Of a DNA stretch of 64,000 nt, positions 12,096-23,751 are shown in pieces; position 1 is the stretch's first letter; each line of letters starts with the position of its first letter. The translations under genes and the position numbers were made by a program. Source of the stretch: Hyperoodon ampullatus (Eukaryota; Chordata; Mammalia; Artiodactyla; Ziphiidae); assembly GCA_949752795.1 (NCBI GenBank), contig OX457070.1:26498588-26562587 (forward strand), in the 5' to 3' direction. A model generated the notes under the pieces. It had not been told where the DNA came from. It searched no databases and saw nothing but the letters and a program-made list of their open reading frames with translations.

Positions 12096-12926
12096 CAGAT
12101 GGGGCGCTTGGGTAATTGGTTAAACCTGTTCCCGATGTCTGGCTCGGCACTGGCAGTGCCTGTCTGACAGGAAGGCTGGCTGGGCCTGCACCGCTCCGCC
12201 TGCTGGCCCCCCCTGCCCCTCCCCCTGGGTGGCTGCCCCAGAGCAGGGGCTCCAGAGAGGCCTATGGATCCGGCCCGGCTCCCCCCTGGGCAGAACCCAG
12301 TTCACGAGGTGAGGGTTCAACAAAGCAGCACGGGAAGCTATCCCAGCACCAGTGAGGAGGACCTGATGTAAAGCAAGTGTCAAGATGCTGAGAGCAAGGG
12401 CCATGGCTGCAGAGTGCCCATAGGAAACCAAGCCCAGAAAGTCCCATGGTCAAGGGGACGTGAAAAGATCATTCCCTGAAAGGAAGGCACGCAGCTTAGG
12501 CCACCAGAGCTGAGGATAGCTCCCTGTGTTCCCTCCACTTCAGCCACATGCAACGTGGGCTTCTCAAGGTGCTCGTCAACAATAGCTCAGCCGGTGGGGC
12601 TCTGCTGGGCCCAGGCCAGCCCCACCGAGGGGCTACGACCGAGCCAGCTTGTTCAGGAAAGGCCTACTGAGTGGTGCTGTCCACCCATCCTCGTCCTCAC
12701 CTCTGCAGGGCCCTGATCTCCGGTGGGGAGGAACAGTCGGGGGAAGGAAGGGAGCATCATTCCTCGGCTGCTTCTCCCCTTCCCAGCTGCATCTGTGTCT
12801 CTTCGAGAGAGACTTTGGTTTGTTCCCTGGAGAGGGCCCAAAAACTCCCAAATTAGCAAACCTGGCAAGCCCACAGCTCAGAAAATAGTTCATCCTGATT
12901 CCATGTTTTTCAGGCTCACAGAAGCC

Positions 12927-12932
12927 TTTATT
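12927..12932 (-). terminator. EMX1: Distal poly(A) signal, probable EMX1 mRNA end
   Basis: TTTATT on the + strand gives AATAAA on the EMX1 strand, followed by a short TCTGTG-rich stretch. It would give a 3' UTR of about 2.6 kb and a gap of about 5.4 kb to SFXN5. From memory, both are close to the human arrangement. Confidence 0.5.
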
Positions 12933-15513
12933 AATGAAGTCACAACACCAATATTTACCGTCTGCGGGGAGAGGCACAACATGAGGGCATGGATGGGAGT
13001 GCGGCGGGGACTCCCGCCCCACCCCTTGCGGGCCTGGCCTAGGAAGACTGGCAGGTTTCTCTGGGTCTTTTCCAGCCCTTTATCTGGATGACAGGGGTGC
13101 TCTGCTGTGATCTTCCTGCACTCCCTCCCCCACCAAGTGAGAGAAAGGCACAATGTACCCATTCCTCCGCCCCAGAATGGTGCCAAGAAGATGCCTCCTC
13201 TTCTTACCTTCACCCCACCTGTGCATACCTGCTCCCCAGAGGCTATCCAACCTGCCTGGCAGTGAGAGTCCACTGTGAGGCTCAACTTGGACTTTCCTGG
13301 TTGATGTCTGGGGAGGGCATTGGGATGGGACACAGCCCGTTGTTTTCTAGCATTGACTGGACCCAGGAGAGACACTGACAGTCCCAGCAGCAAGACCTTC
13401 TGTGCTTGGATCCCTGCATGTGCCCCAGGCAACAAGGCTTGGCCCTTGACATCTTTCCAATGACTTCAACATTGATCAACCCCCCCGCCCCCAGGACATT
13501 CTAGACGCCAAGAATAGGATAAGTAAAGGCACAGCACAGGCCAAACACATGGCTCACTGGGGGACAGGGATGATGTGGGTGAGACTGAAGCAGAGGGCAC
13601 CAGCAGCAAAGGAGGAGAGGCCAAAGGTGGGAAAGAAGGGAGCAGAGTGGGGGCCTGAGGAAGGGGGTGGCGTGGTCCTATTTGAGCTTGAGGAAGAGAA
13701 CCCTAGTCGCAGCACGCAGGTCCTCCTTTGAAGTGGGCCTCATCCTTGACATCTGCACAAACCTCATTATGCCTCCCACCCCTGCCCTCCCCTCCCAAAC
13801 CCCCGGGATCCATGTACACTGTTTCCCAAGGTAGAAGAAACCTTGGCTGTTTGCAAAGGTGGGCAATCCTGGAAGAGAGCAAGTGGGGCCGTGAGTCAGC
13901 TGTGAACACGTTGGGTTTGAGGTGCTGGGGAGCGTGGAGGGCAGCAGGCCGCCGGCTCATAGGTCTGCAGCTCAGCAGAGGTTGGCTGGAGGCACTGGCT
14001 GGGAAGCAAAGAGAAGTCCTGCAGGTGGATGCAAAGGCCCAGGCGGAAGGCACAGTGAGGGAGGCGGGAGGAGCACGGACTGACCCCGAGGTAGACAGAG
14101 GCGACGGGACAGGGGTAAGACTGGGGAGGACTCAGAAAGGCAGGAAGAGGTGTCAGAGTTACTGGAGTGAAGGCAGGGAGGGGTGGGGAGCCTAGGAGGG
14201 AATGGCCAGAAGATGGGGCGCAGTGAAGCCAGACAGGAGGTGTGGAGTCTGGCCACAAGGGTGGCAGTAACTGTGGTTGGTGGCGGTCATGAGCCTCAGC
14301 CCAGTGGTGAGGCAGAGGAGGGAGGGCAAGGGGTTGGGTGGCACATGGGCGCTGAAGAGGTGGAGGCAGGTCTGGACGTCGGAAGGGGAAGGGTGTTCGG
14401 AATATACAGGTTTTGTTTCTTAGGATGAAGGAAGACATGATGTGTGACAAGCAGGAAAGACAAGTGCACAAACTGGAGGCAGATGAACTAAAGAGATTAG
14501 CGGGCCCTGCCTTGAGCTCTTTGCCAGGCTGGGAGGCCCTGAGCCCTCGGGAACCAGTTGCGAGCTTGGCCTCAAGCCGAGGTCCGACACTTTCATCTGA
14601 AGCTTTCCTCTGCCGGGAGGGTGGGGGGGAGGCTCTCCAGGGACAGGTGAACATCCCGGTGGGGCCAGGACCTGCGGCAGGGACTGTCAACCTCTGTGAA
14701 TGGTGCGCCCTCCACCCAGCCCCCAACACTCCCCGTTTCCTCTGTTTTTCCCTCAACTGGAGAAGCCACCAGAGCTCTACGCGTGGGCAAGTACAGACGC
14801 TCTCTCCTCCCTAACCCACCTGGGCCTGATTCCCGCTGCTCATTACGTGTTGAGAGACTTGAGCATAGCCTCCCTCAAGACACAGGGTGGTCCTTCCCTA
14901 CATCTAGCCTCAGGTTCTCTTGCTGTGGAGTTGAAGCTAGAGACCAGGGTCAACCACCAAGAAAGGAGAAGAGTTAATGGATCGAGTCTCCGAGGCCCCA
15001 CCCCAGGCTCCCAGGCCCTGAACAAGCTTGCTCTGCCAGTCCCCCCAGTGGCCCTCAGAGCCAGAATCCACCACGCCAGGCTCGCAGGCTCTGGGGTTGG
15101 AGCTGGATGCCTGTGTCATTAAGAGAGAGACTTTTATTATTCCCATAGGGAAGGGAGACACAAGGGGATCACTAAGAACTACAGCGGGTGCCTGGAAAAT
15201 AAATTAAAACAGAAATGCATCAAAACAAAAAGGAGATAAGAGAAATGGAGAGTGGCTGGGAGGCTGCAGTGGCCTGCAGCCTGCTCAGGCAGGCAGGCTC
15301 TCTGAGGAGAAGGTCGAGCAGTCCCGGGCCTCAGCCAGCCCATTTCTTGTCCCTCTGTCGGTGGTGGCCCCAGGGTCCAAGCCCTCTGGGGCCGTGACTT
15401 GAGGCCTCCACGCAGCCTGGCCAAGGAGTGGCCAGAGTCCTGCCGGGCCCACCGAGGGGCCTGGCCAGCAGCGAGCAGCACTCCGCCCTCGTGGGTTTGT
15501 GACCGCCCACACC
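12933..15513 (-). other. EMX1: EMX1 3' untranslated region (inferred)
   Basis: This is the sequence after the EMX1 stop on the - strand. It is mostly GC-rich with no second gene. A 286-codon open frame on the same strand (13896-14756) has no recognisable domain and is treated as chance. Extent depends on which poly(A) signal is used: the proximal one at 15133 (about 375 bases after the stop) or the distal one at 12927. Confidence 0.5.
15133..15138 (-). terminator. EMX1: Proximal poly(A) signal in EMX1 3' UTR
   Basis: AATAAA occurs on the EMX1 strand about 375 bases downstream of the stop codon, followed by a pyrimidine-rich stretch. It could yield a short-UTR transcript. Use is not established. 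Confidence 0.35.
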
Positions 15514-15681
15514 CTAGTCATTGGAGGTGACGTCGATGTCCTCCCCGTTGGCCTGCTTCGTGGCGATGCGCCACCGGTTGATGTGGTGGGAGCCCTTCTT
15601 CTTCTGCTCCGACTCGGGCCCCTCTTCCTCCAGCTTCTGCCGCTTGTACTTTGTCCTCCGGTTCTGGAACCACACCTTCAC
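15514..15681 (-). CDS. EMX1: EMX1 exon 3: end of homeodomain and C-terminal tail
   Basis: The exon follows an acceptor (cctggcccag) at 15682-15683 in phase 0 and encodes 55 residues ending Asp-Val-Thr-Ser-Asn-Asp, then TAG at 15514-15516. It supplies homeodomain residues 45-60, the end of recognition helix 3, with Trp48, Gln50, Asn51 and Arg53 visible in the Val-Lys-Val-Trp-Phe-Gln-Asn-Arg-Arg run. Gln50 predicts preference for TAATTA-like sites. The tail after the homeodomain is basic, then acidic (Lys-Leu-Glu-Glu-Glu), with a Lys triplet. The break between residues 44 and 45 of the homeodomain is a classic intron position. The product is a nuclear transcription factor of dorsal telencephalon development. 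Sequence is essentially identical to the human protein as I recall it. Confidence 0.97.
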   Translation of the reverse strand: MKVWFQNRRTKYKRQKLEEEGPESEQKKKGSHHINRWRIATKQANGEDIDVTSND

Positions 15682-16007
15682 CTGGGCCAGGGAGGGAGGG
15701 GCACAGGTGAGAAACACCCAGGAGGCCCCCAGAGCAGCCACCAGGGCCTCAGCACTCAGGCTGAGCTGGGAGCCGGAGAGGGAAACCAAGGCCAGGGTTG
15801 TCTCCTTTGGCCGGTGCCACCTCATGCATCTGGAGGTCTGCCCTTCCAGATGCAAATGAGGGGGGCCAGGGAGAGGGCACAGTGGGCCAGAGAGCGGCCG
15901 TTTTCCTGTCCCCTCAACAGAGGGAAAGGAGGGGGTCATGGAACTGCCAAGCATCCTGGTTCCTGGAACCACAGGAACAGAGAGACCTGAGTCTCTACCA
16001 GTTTTTA

Positions 16008-16222
16008 TTATTTATTTATTTATTTATTTTATGGTACGCGGAACTCTCACTGCTGTGGCCTCTCCCGCCGCTGAGCACAGGCTCCGGAAGTGCAGGCTCA
16101 GCAGCCCTGGCTCACGGGCCCAGCCGCTCCGTGGCATGCGGGATCCTCCCGGACCGGGGCACAAACCCGCGTCCCCTGCAACGGCAGGCGGACTCTCAAC
16201 CACTGCGCCACCAGGGAAACCT
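16008..16222 (-). mobile_element. CHR-type tRNA-derived SINE
   Basis: This is a short CHR SINE in reverse orientation: the + strand ends with the inverted tRNA-like head (gcgccaccagggaaacc) and starts with the inverted A-rich tail seen as (TTTA)n. Perfect 14-base target-site duplications, tctaccagttttta, lie at 15994-16007 and 16223-16236. The family is typical of cetaceans. Confidence 0.93.
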
Positions 16223-19200
16223 TCTACCAGTTTTTAGAGAAGAGATTAATAATTACTCCTTCTCAGGGTTGATGTGAACAGTAAATGAGGGAATATACAA
16301 GAAGCCATCACACGGGTTCTGATGGCCTGGAGTGAGTGCCACCCCCCGGGGCAACCCTGTGCTCTTTGTGGCACAAAGAGGCAGAGTGGACACAGCTACA
16401 TAACCAGGAGGTGATGTCCACACCCAGAGCAGCGCCCAGGACAGCCAGAGCGCTCCTAGGGTCACGGACCCTGCTGCTCGAGGCTCTAACTTCTCATGCT
16501 GTCTAGGCTGGTCTGTTTCACCAGAGGACCCCGTCTTAGCAACCTCAGGTGGAATTCCAGAGGGTCTCTGGGGAAGGTGGTGCCGAAGGGCAGGGTTATG
16601 AGGCATGGATGGTTTCCTGAAATGACAGCACATTTAAAAAGCAGGTAGGTTTAGCCAACTGCAGTTGGAGTGATCCACGGTGCCCAAGCAGGTGGTGAGC
16701 GGTAAGTCACGTGTGTGGAATGATGATGAGCACCTCGGTCTGGCAGCAGCAGTGACTGCTGAGGGGAGATCCTTGAATCCTGGGCAGGCTTAAAGGCAAA
16801 CCTCAGAAACACTACCGGCTTCTGCCCCTGCTCCCTGAGAATGGGTGAAAAGTACAGGCCGTAGGCATAAAGCCAGGCAGTGACAGCCAAAGCAGGCCTG
16901 GCATCCAGGCCCAGGGAGTAGCTTCGTGCCCAGGATGCCCCACTCTCACATTTCCCAGACACTCCTCTCTGTCCCCTCCATGGAGCCGACCCAACCCAGG
17001 GCTCCTCCAACAGCCCACCCCTCCCCAGGGTTTCCATGGTACCATCTGCCTTGCCCGTTGATTTTCGAGCACGAGGATAGGTGTGAGGGCAGCCAGTGGT
17101 CAATGACACACAGAGCAGCCAGCCAGGGACAGGAAGAGGTGAGGTACCTGGCCTTGGTGGACAGTGAGGAAAGGGCTTCTTCCCTCATTTCCAGAGCTGG
17201 CTTCAAACCCATTGCCTGCATGTCCCAGCTCAGATAGATGGGGAGGATGGCAGATGCTCCAGGCGCAGGGCTTCTAGATTCCATGCCCACCTTTCCTTGG
17301 GCACAGGGCTAGCTGGGCCCTGGGTGGTTCTCGGCACAACCATTTGGCAGCCAGCCTGGCCCCTGCCCCCCGCCCTGTAGCCCACTGTGACTGTGCCAGC
17401 CCGTAGGCGGGTGAGCTCGCCCAGACTCCTGTGCAAGCCTTGTGTGTGACTCAGGCCTGGGGCGGTGTTCCTGAGAGCCCGAGGGGCTGGCTGAGGGCTA
17501 AGCATGGCCAGCCTGCTGATGCGTGATCTGGGGCAGCACCAGGGACACAGGGCCCCTTTCTGCACCTTCTCCCTCCCACACACACTCCCCAGTCTCCTTC
17601 CAGAAGGAGACTCGCCTCTAGTGGGATGGACCTAGGCTGCTACTCTTGCCCAGCATCACTGGCCCAAAGAAGGAAAACTTCTTGGGCACAGGGCACAGGG
17701 TGTGTTTTCACACCAGGGCTGGCTTCCTGGTACATACAAATGAAAAGCAATTCTGAATACTTTCTCCATGAAAACTACTAGGGTCAAGGAGGCAGCTCTC
17801 TAGAAACAGGGACGAAAACTCTCTCCCCAGGCAGCCTGGCTATCTTCCGGAGAACAGCCTTGGGCTGAGTGTCCAGATGCTGTTTACAAAGACTGTAATA
17901 ACAAGGGGATGCTTATGACTTAGTAATATCAGTGAAAATGGCAGGATGCACAGTTTGGGCACAGTGTGATCACAGCCATGGAAAAACAAAGCCTATGCAT
18001 GGGGAAAAAAGACTAGAAGGAAATGTACCCAAAGTATGGGTGACTTGTCTTTCTTCTTTCCACTTTTCTGACTTTTCTTTAATGCATTACTGATAACAAT
18101 TACCAGTAATTTTTTTATTTGGAAAAAGAAAAGGAACTGGTCTCCGAATGTAGTAAGAGATAAGAGTGACACCCCAGCCAGGCAACGCTGGGGTCACCCC
18201 AGGACCCCTTCCCTAAAGGAGAGAGGACCTAGAAAGGAACCAGGTCACATACTGTGGGTACCAGCGCAGCGGGAGCGGCCTTAGGAGGCCTGCTTATTCT
18301 GCACTGCCTCCCCTCAACACCGGCACGCTACTCACCTTTCAAGTCCAGGGCGCACTTGGGGTGCTGGCTGGAGGAACCCCTCACCCATCTCTGAGCCCTC
18401 TGGGTTTGGGGAAAGAGAGGTTCCTTGGGGCCGCCCAAGTCCCCACCTCACTCAACGTCTCTCAGTTTTCTGATAAGCGAGATCCTTCCAAGAGTCTCCA
18501 CTTTTGTCTGAGTTACACCACCTGGAATATTCTTACTTAGGCTTCGAAACCCTGCTCCCTTGTTCCTAGACTGGATGTGCCCCATCACCTGTCTGTAACT
18601 CCTTAGTGCTTTTTTCTGTCTCAGTAACAATGACCCCAGCAACATGTTAATTTATTTGCTCAAACCTCTGTCTCCTCATCAGATGGTATGGGAACCGGGA
18701 GAACGAAAGTGGTGTGTTAGCTGGCTTTGGAGGCCCAGTGGGCATGTTCCAGGTACGTTCAGCCAGTGGGGCAGAGGTGAAGTGACCTAGCCCTATGATG
18801 TAGGAAAGAGGCGCTTGGGCCAACCTGGAAAACAGGAGAAAATCAATGGTAGAGGGATTGAGGTCTAAATGGAAAGGGGGTTTTGAAAGAGCTAACTGCT
18901 GCAGAGATGGGATCCTGTTTTGGCTTAGTTCAGTGGACACTTCTACAAGAGGGTCAGTTCTTAATTCTTCATACTGTGGATTGGATTAACCACTTCTGGG
19001 GGGGACAGGAGGAGAGGAAGATCCACCGTTGAGGGGACAAGGGTCAGCTTGAGTCAGGTAGGATAAAGAAGGTAAAACTGCTGCGGATGAATGAATAAAT
19101 GAATGAAGGCATTAAGGCATTAGCAGATTGATCACTGTACGCATTAATGAATGAAGACGTGCGTGAGTGAATGGACAAATGAACTTACAAACAAGCAAAC

Positions 19201-20393
19201 TACAACTCCAGCCAATGTTTCAGACTTTACCTTTGAATGAACCAGGTCTGGATCCCTTCTTTTCCACCACTCCCCATCTTAGCCCATCCCAAATGGGAGA
19301 GTCCATGGCTCCTGGCCCCTGCATACTTTCAGGTGAATACCTGTCCTCTCAACAAGGAGTTCAAAAACCTCTATCAAGGGACATTTGAGTCTTGTAACTC
19401 TGATACAAGAAGTTCCTCCTTATGGCCTTCTGTTGTCTCTTCTGTTTTAATTTAAGCCTGTGTCCTCCTATTCTGTCATCCTCAAACACAGAGAAAGTCC
19501 TCATACTAGAAAGAAGCTTAGCGACATCAATCAAGCCACTCCTCAGCCTGCTCACCCCCCTGCCCTCTCCACTGGGATCCACTTCCTAACATCTGATCAT
19601 GTGAACTGGTCCCGCTCTCAGTGTCAAGCCCAATGCCATGCGAAGCTCAACCCTCACCCCACCAAACTGAGGTCACCTCTGACTCACCATGAACTAGAGT
19701 CCTAACTCTTCCTGAGCTTTCTTGGTTCCTCCTCTCTCAATCCACCCTGGATGCTTGCCCTCACTCTCAGGGAGACATCACAAGATTTGCCTGCTTGCTC
19801 AGGACCACACCCTCAGAGAACCATTCCAGTCTCCCTTATCTCCCGTGCCCTCTCCTGCCTCCCACTGGACTCCCGGAGCTTGAGAGGTGCAGAAGTTCTT
19901 GGAGAAAAGCCAAGACTTAGAGAAGGGGTGAGTCCATCTCAGAACACACAGTGAGCTAGTAACCTTTCCCTAAAATTCAAGTCCCTAGGATATCTCCCTC
20001 TCAGCCATCTCCCAAAAGGCAGATATTCCAGGCAGGAAGTCTTCTTACCATGCCCCTGCGGGGAAAAACCCATAGGTAGGTGACTATACACTCCTGCCTC
20101 CTAAGACCCCACCACCCATGCTCTCGGGACCCAAGAAGGTAGCCAGACTTGACAACTCCCGCTCCGTCTTAATCTCAAAGCCTCCCCTTTCTTCCCACCA
20201 ACCCACACATCCCTCCAAGCCTTGCATGTCTGTGGCCTCCCAGGAGACTTCCACCGATGCAGCTCTCCCCTGACTCCCTCAGTCCACAGCTGTGGCTTCA
20301 ATGGGACTCCGGTCACTCACCCCTCACATGCCCTGGCACTGCATGAGGAATCTCCAAGGCCAAGACACCACATTTCTGCATGCTTTTCCCTCA

Positions 20394-20414
20394 CAGTTTA
20401 GCTCAGCTAAACTG
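20394..20414. repeat. Perfect 21-bp palindrome in EMX1 intron 2
   Basis: Arms cagtttagct and agctaaactg flank a single C. It is not part of any repeat I recognise. Confidence 0.8.
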
Positions 20415-20676
20415 AGCCAGGGAAGGTCAAGAAACACTTCCTGAACGGTTCAGAGCTGGAGGAGCGGCTGGAAACACTAACCAATCAATCAGCTGAAGCA
20501 ACCAAATGCTTTCTCTCACTCCCCCCAAAACTAATGTGCCCCCCACACATGCACAGAAGCTCACAGAGGCACTCCATGCCATGTGTACATAGGATAGCAC
20601 CTGACCCTTGGGCATTGATCACACTAAGCCCACATGTGCTCCACATTATGGGCATACATATGTTACATATACCCAT

Positions 20677-20702
20677 TACACACACATACACACACACACA
20701 CT
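20677..20702 (+). repeat. CA microsatellite
   Basis: Short, slightly interrupted run of CA dinucleotides. Confidence 0.85.
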
Positions 20703-21334
20703 CAAGGCTCTGACCTGACCCAGGCCCAAGTCTGCCCCACCAGCCACCAGGACTGAAGCTTAGATGGGCTTCACTCCAGTCAGACTCCTGGGCTGCATAA
20801 CAGTGAGGAACAAATAATTAGAGCCAGAAGGAAGACCTAGCCCTTGCCCAGGGCCCCTCCCTCCACCTCCTGGATTAACCCACGGCCATCCCAGTACAAA
20901 TACCCCACACGCAACCAAACTATAGCCCTACCCCCAAAAAGCATCTCAGGTTGCCCACCCCCAATATCCCATGCTAGAGCTTTGGGCATACAGACACCCC
21001 TGAACTCTGAACTAAGACCCCCACACCAATCTGCTTAACCCTCCTAGAAGTTTTATCCATGAACTGGTAAATAAAATTCGATCATCTAGATCAACAATCA
21101 GCTATGAAAGTGTAAGGGAATGATAGAAGGAGAGGGACAGAAAGGGAGCAGTGACAGCAGAGAGTGAGGGAAATGACTGGTAAAGTTAACATATGGATAA
21201 GTATACAATCAAGAGAAACTTGCCCGTTCATTCAGTACATATTTATGGAGCATCTACTTTTTGCTGGTCACTGAGCTGGGCCCTGGAGCACAGCAAGAAA
21301 TAGGAAGGCTTGGCCTCTGCCTCCCAGAGCTGAG

Positions 21335-21475
21335 ATGCTCAGGCCTATTGTTTATCAGGATCACCCAGAGAGCTGTTTTAAAATCTTTCCTGGGTCCCAT
21401 CCTGGAACTCCTAAGAGAATCTCCTGAGCAGGGTCCAGGAATCTGCATTTTAAGATTTCTTTGAGAGATGAATGC
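21335..21475 (+). mobile_element. MER5-like hAT DNA transposon relic
   Basis: The order 'tatcaggatcacccagagag', 'ttcctgggtcccatcc' and 'ccaggaatctgcattttaa' follows MER5-type non-autonomous hAT-Charlie elements. It is diverged; ends are approximate. Confidence 0.55.
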
Positions 21476-22319
21476 AACCAGTGTACAGACTGACACTTGG
21501 ACATGGAAGATTATTAAACAATAGCAAAGTCCTATAAATATTATGATATGTGGGAGATATGCTGTGAGTTCTGAGAACCTGGAGGAGGGATTATACAGAA
21601 ATACAGAGAAGTAGAATATAGATGAGCCAGAAGCTCAAGGCTGAAAAGAACCCTGGAGTTCATTTCATTCAGTCTTTCAGATCAGCAACTGAGGCCCAGA
21701 AAAACAAAGACAAAGTGAGAGCTGATGAGATGATAACCATTACAGACATATGCATACACTGTCAGCTGCTAAAGATCTATAGAGATGGAAGTTTGAGAAG
21801 GATGGTAGATATACAGAAGGTAAAACAGAGTAGATGATAAAGAGATAATCAACAGTTGGGTAAATAGGAATTATTGTTAAGAAGAAGATAGAATTAATAA
21901 AAAATAGGAAATATAAATTAACCAGCTTTGCAGAGGCGGTTTAATGAAAGCAGACAGAAGTACATGGCTAGATATAAAATAGCTCTCTGTGAGAGATGAA
22001 TATAGATATTGACAGTAGGAGTAGATGGCAGGGGGCTGATGGGAGTGACTGATGCTTGACAAATAGTTGATAGCTAGAAATGACAGGTCAGCCTGCCTGG
22101 CAAATACAGAGAGATAAATAGATAATTAGTTAGTTATATAGCCTAGGTCTTAATGATAGTTACGAGAGGGACAGAAAGACAGCTCTGGTGATGAAAAAGA
22201 CTGAGTCAGGAATTCCAGGTTTGGATCTTATTATAACACTAATTTGACATATTACTTTCAACAAAAGGAAGGGAAGCACTGGGGATGAGAATTAATCTTA
22301 TTTGAGTTCATATTAGGTG

Positions 22320-22445
22320 CCTTTAATCCTTAAACAACCTATTTTATGGATGATGAAAACAGAACTCAGAGAGGTTGAGTAACTGGCCCAAGGTCACACA
22401 GTCAGTTAGCAGGGAGGCAGATACTGAAATCCCATCTGCCTGCAC
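22320..22445 (+). repeat. MIR SINE fragment
   Basis: The 3' half of MIR is recognisable from 'cagagaggttgagtaactgg' and 'cccaaggtcacacagtcagt'. Confidence 0.85.
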
Positions 22446-22539
22446 GGGGTGGTCTGCCTAATTCATCTCTCCGTCTCAAAGGCCTCACCTGGAAAGACAG
22501 GACTCTACAAGGAGGTTTCTCAGGCTTAAATCTCCCACA

Positions 22540-23080
22540 GTTCTATTATTTTGTTTGTTTGTTTCATATGCTTAACCAGCTCATTTATAGATGGAACAAG
22601 ATTAGCCATGCGTTTTGATCGTTAGTGAAGCTGGATACATTTTATTTTCTATCTGGTTTTGTTTTAAATATATGCTTAAGCACCTTATAATAAAAATGAA
22701 AGAGAAAATCATTGGGTTTACTAACTGGCATTGTTAGGAGCAAATATTGACAGGCAGATAGGTTCAGTTGAAAGAAAGTCAATTAAAAATGCTCTGACTG
22801 AGCTAAAAAATTGAAAGTTTAAAAAGAATGACATTATTTCAACAAGTGTTAATCTGTGGATGGTGGGCTTATAAACGGTTTTGTTTTCTTACACTTCTGC
22901 AATTAAAATTTAATAACTAATACTTTTAAAATGAAGTTAAGTATAAATACCATTCTTAAGTTGACACCTTGTTTTAAACAACAATTTTAAAACACTGTTT
23001 GCCAAGAGGGAAAAGGGGGTATTATTTTATTAACTTCTTTTTTAAAAAACATATCTTTCTTTAAAACGTTTTTAAAATTA
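22540..23080. promoter_or_regulatory. AT-rich island in EMX1 intron 2, candidate enhancer
   Basis: About 540 bases of AT-rich sequence free of recognised repeats sit between a MIR and the CpG-rich block before exon 2. Several TTAAT/ATTAA and TAAAT words are present and no long open frame. A regulatory role is inferred from composition and position only. Confidence 0.3.
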
Positions 23081-23738
23081 AGTCCGTTGTTTTGTAAGCT
23101 TTATCTCTGCAGTTAGAACAGCCCAGCTAGCAAATCTGAAAAAGCCCGGGTCCTGCCGCGGAGATGGGAGCAATGCATTGATGAAATAGGGCATCAGATA
23201 GATAGGACAATAGATAGCAAAATGCGACGTGAGCGGCAAAGAGTGAGGTCGGGGCTGCAGGATGCTGGGGACGAAGTTTGGGTTTGGACTCCCCCACGAC
23301 GCCTTCCATCTATCCTCACTGCTACCCGGGAGACCCCAGGCTGCACACACACCCCACCCCCACCTCCAGCCGGACGCTTTCTCACTGTCCAGGACTAGGG
23401 TGGAGGACGGTGGTGTAAGAGGGGCGAGGCGAGCAGAAAGGGGAGCGGAAGATGAAATGCCGGCGGGCGAGAGCTGCTGGGCCGCGCCAGCCGACCTCTC
23501 TCTTTGCAAATCCGGGCGCTGTCAGGGACAGAAGGGAGTTAAGGTCTCCCGAAGCCCATTCAGATACTGAAATCCGCCTCCAGGGCAGCAGCCAGCCACC
23601 CCCGCACGTTGGACTCCGGGCGGACTAAGAGCTTAGCGGTGCTTCCAGACAGCATTTATTTATGGCAAAGTCTTTACTTACAATAAACCCAAATCTGCCT
23701 TCCTATAATTCCCTTCTAGTTCTTTAAATTTTTTTTTC

Positions 23739-23751
23739 TAATTATCAATTA
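23739..23751. promoter_or_regulatory. Paired homeodomain-type sites
   Basis: Two overlapping ATTA cores lie in the 13-mer taattatcaatta within an AT-rich patch (23640-23800) flanked by CpG-rich sequence. It may be a homeodomain-bound site; autoregulation by EMX1 is speculation. Confidence 0.25.

Larger units (their letters stand above)
7516..12926. other. Intergenic gap between SFXN5 and EMX1 (tail to tail)
   Basis: About 5.4 kb with no gene recognised on either strand. The first 2 kb is unique GC-rich sequence with a probable L2 scrap near 8260-8340. From 9540 to 10805 there is an L2 relic split by an MLT1-type LTR. The remainder is unique apart from a CA-rich stretch at 11985-12095. Open frames here are short and lack domains. 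Confidence 0.6.

Noticed and set aside
13896..14756. 286-codon - strand frame in the EMX1 3' UTR
   Set aside because: Pro/Ser/Leu-rich composition without any domain; lies in inferred UTR and ignores normal codon patterns.
17880..18130. A-rich block resembling the 3' end of an old repeat
   Set aside because: Similarity is only a vague memory of repeat-like phrases; not strong enough to assign a family.
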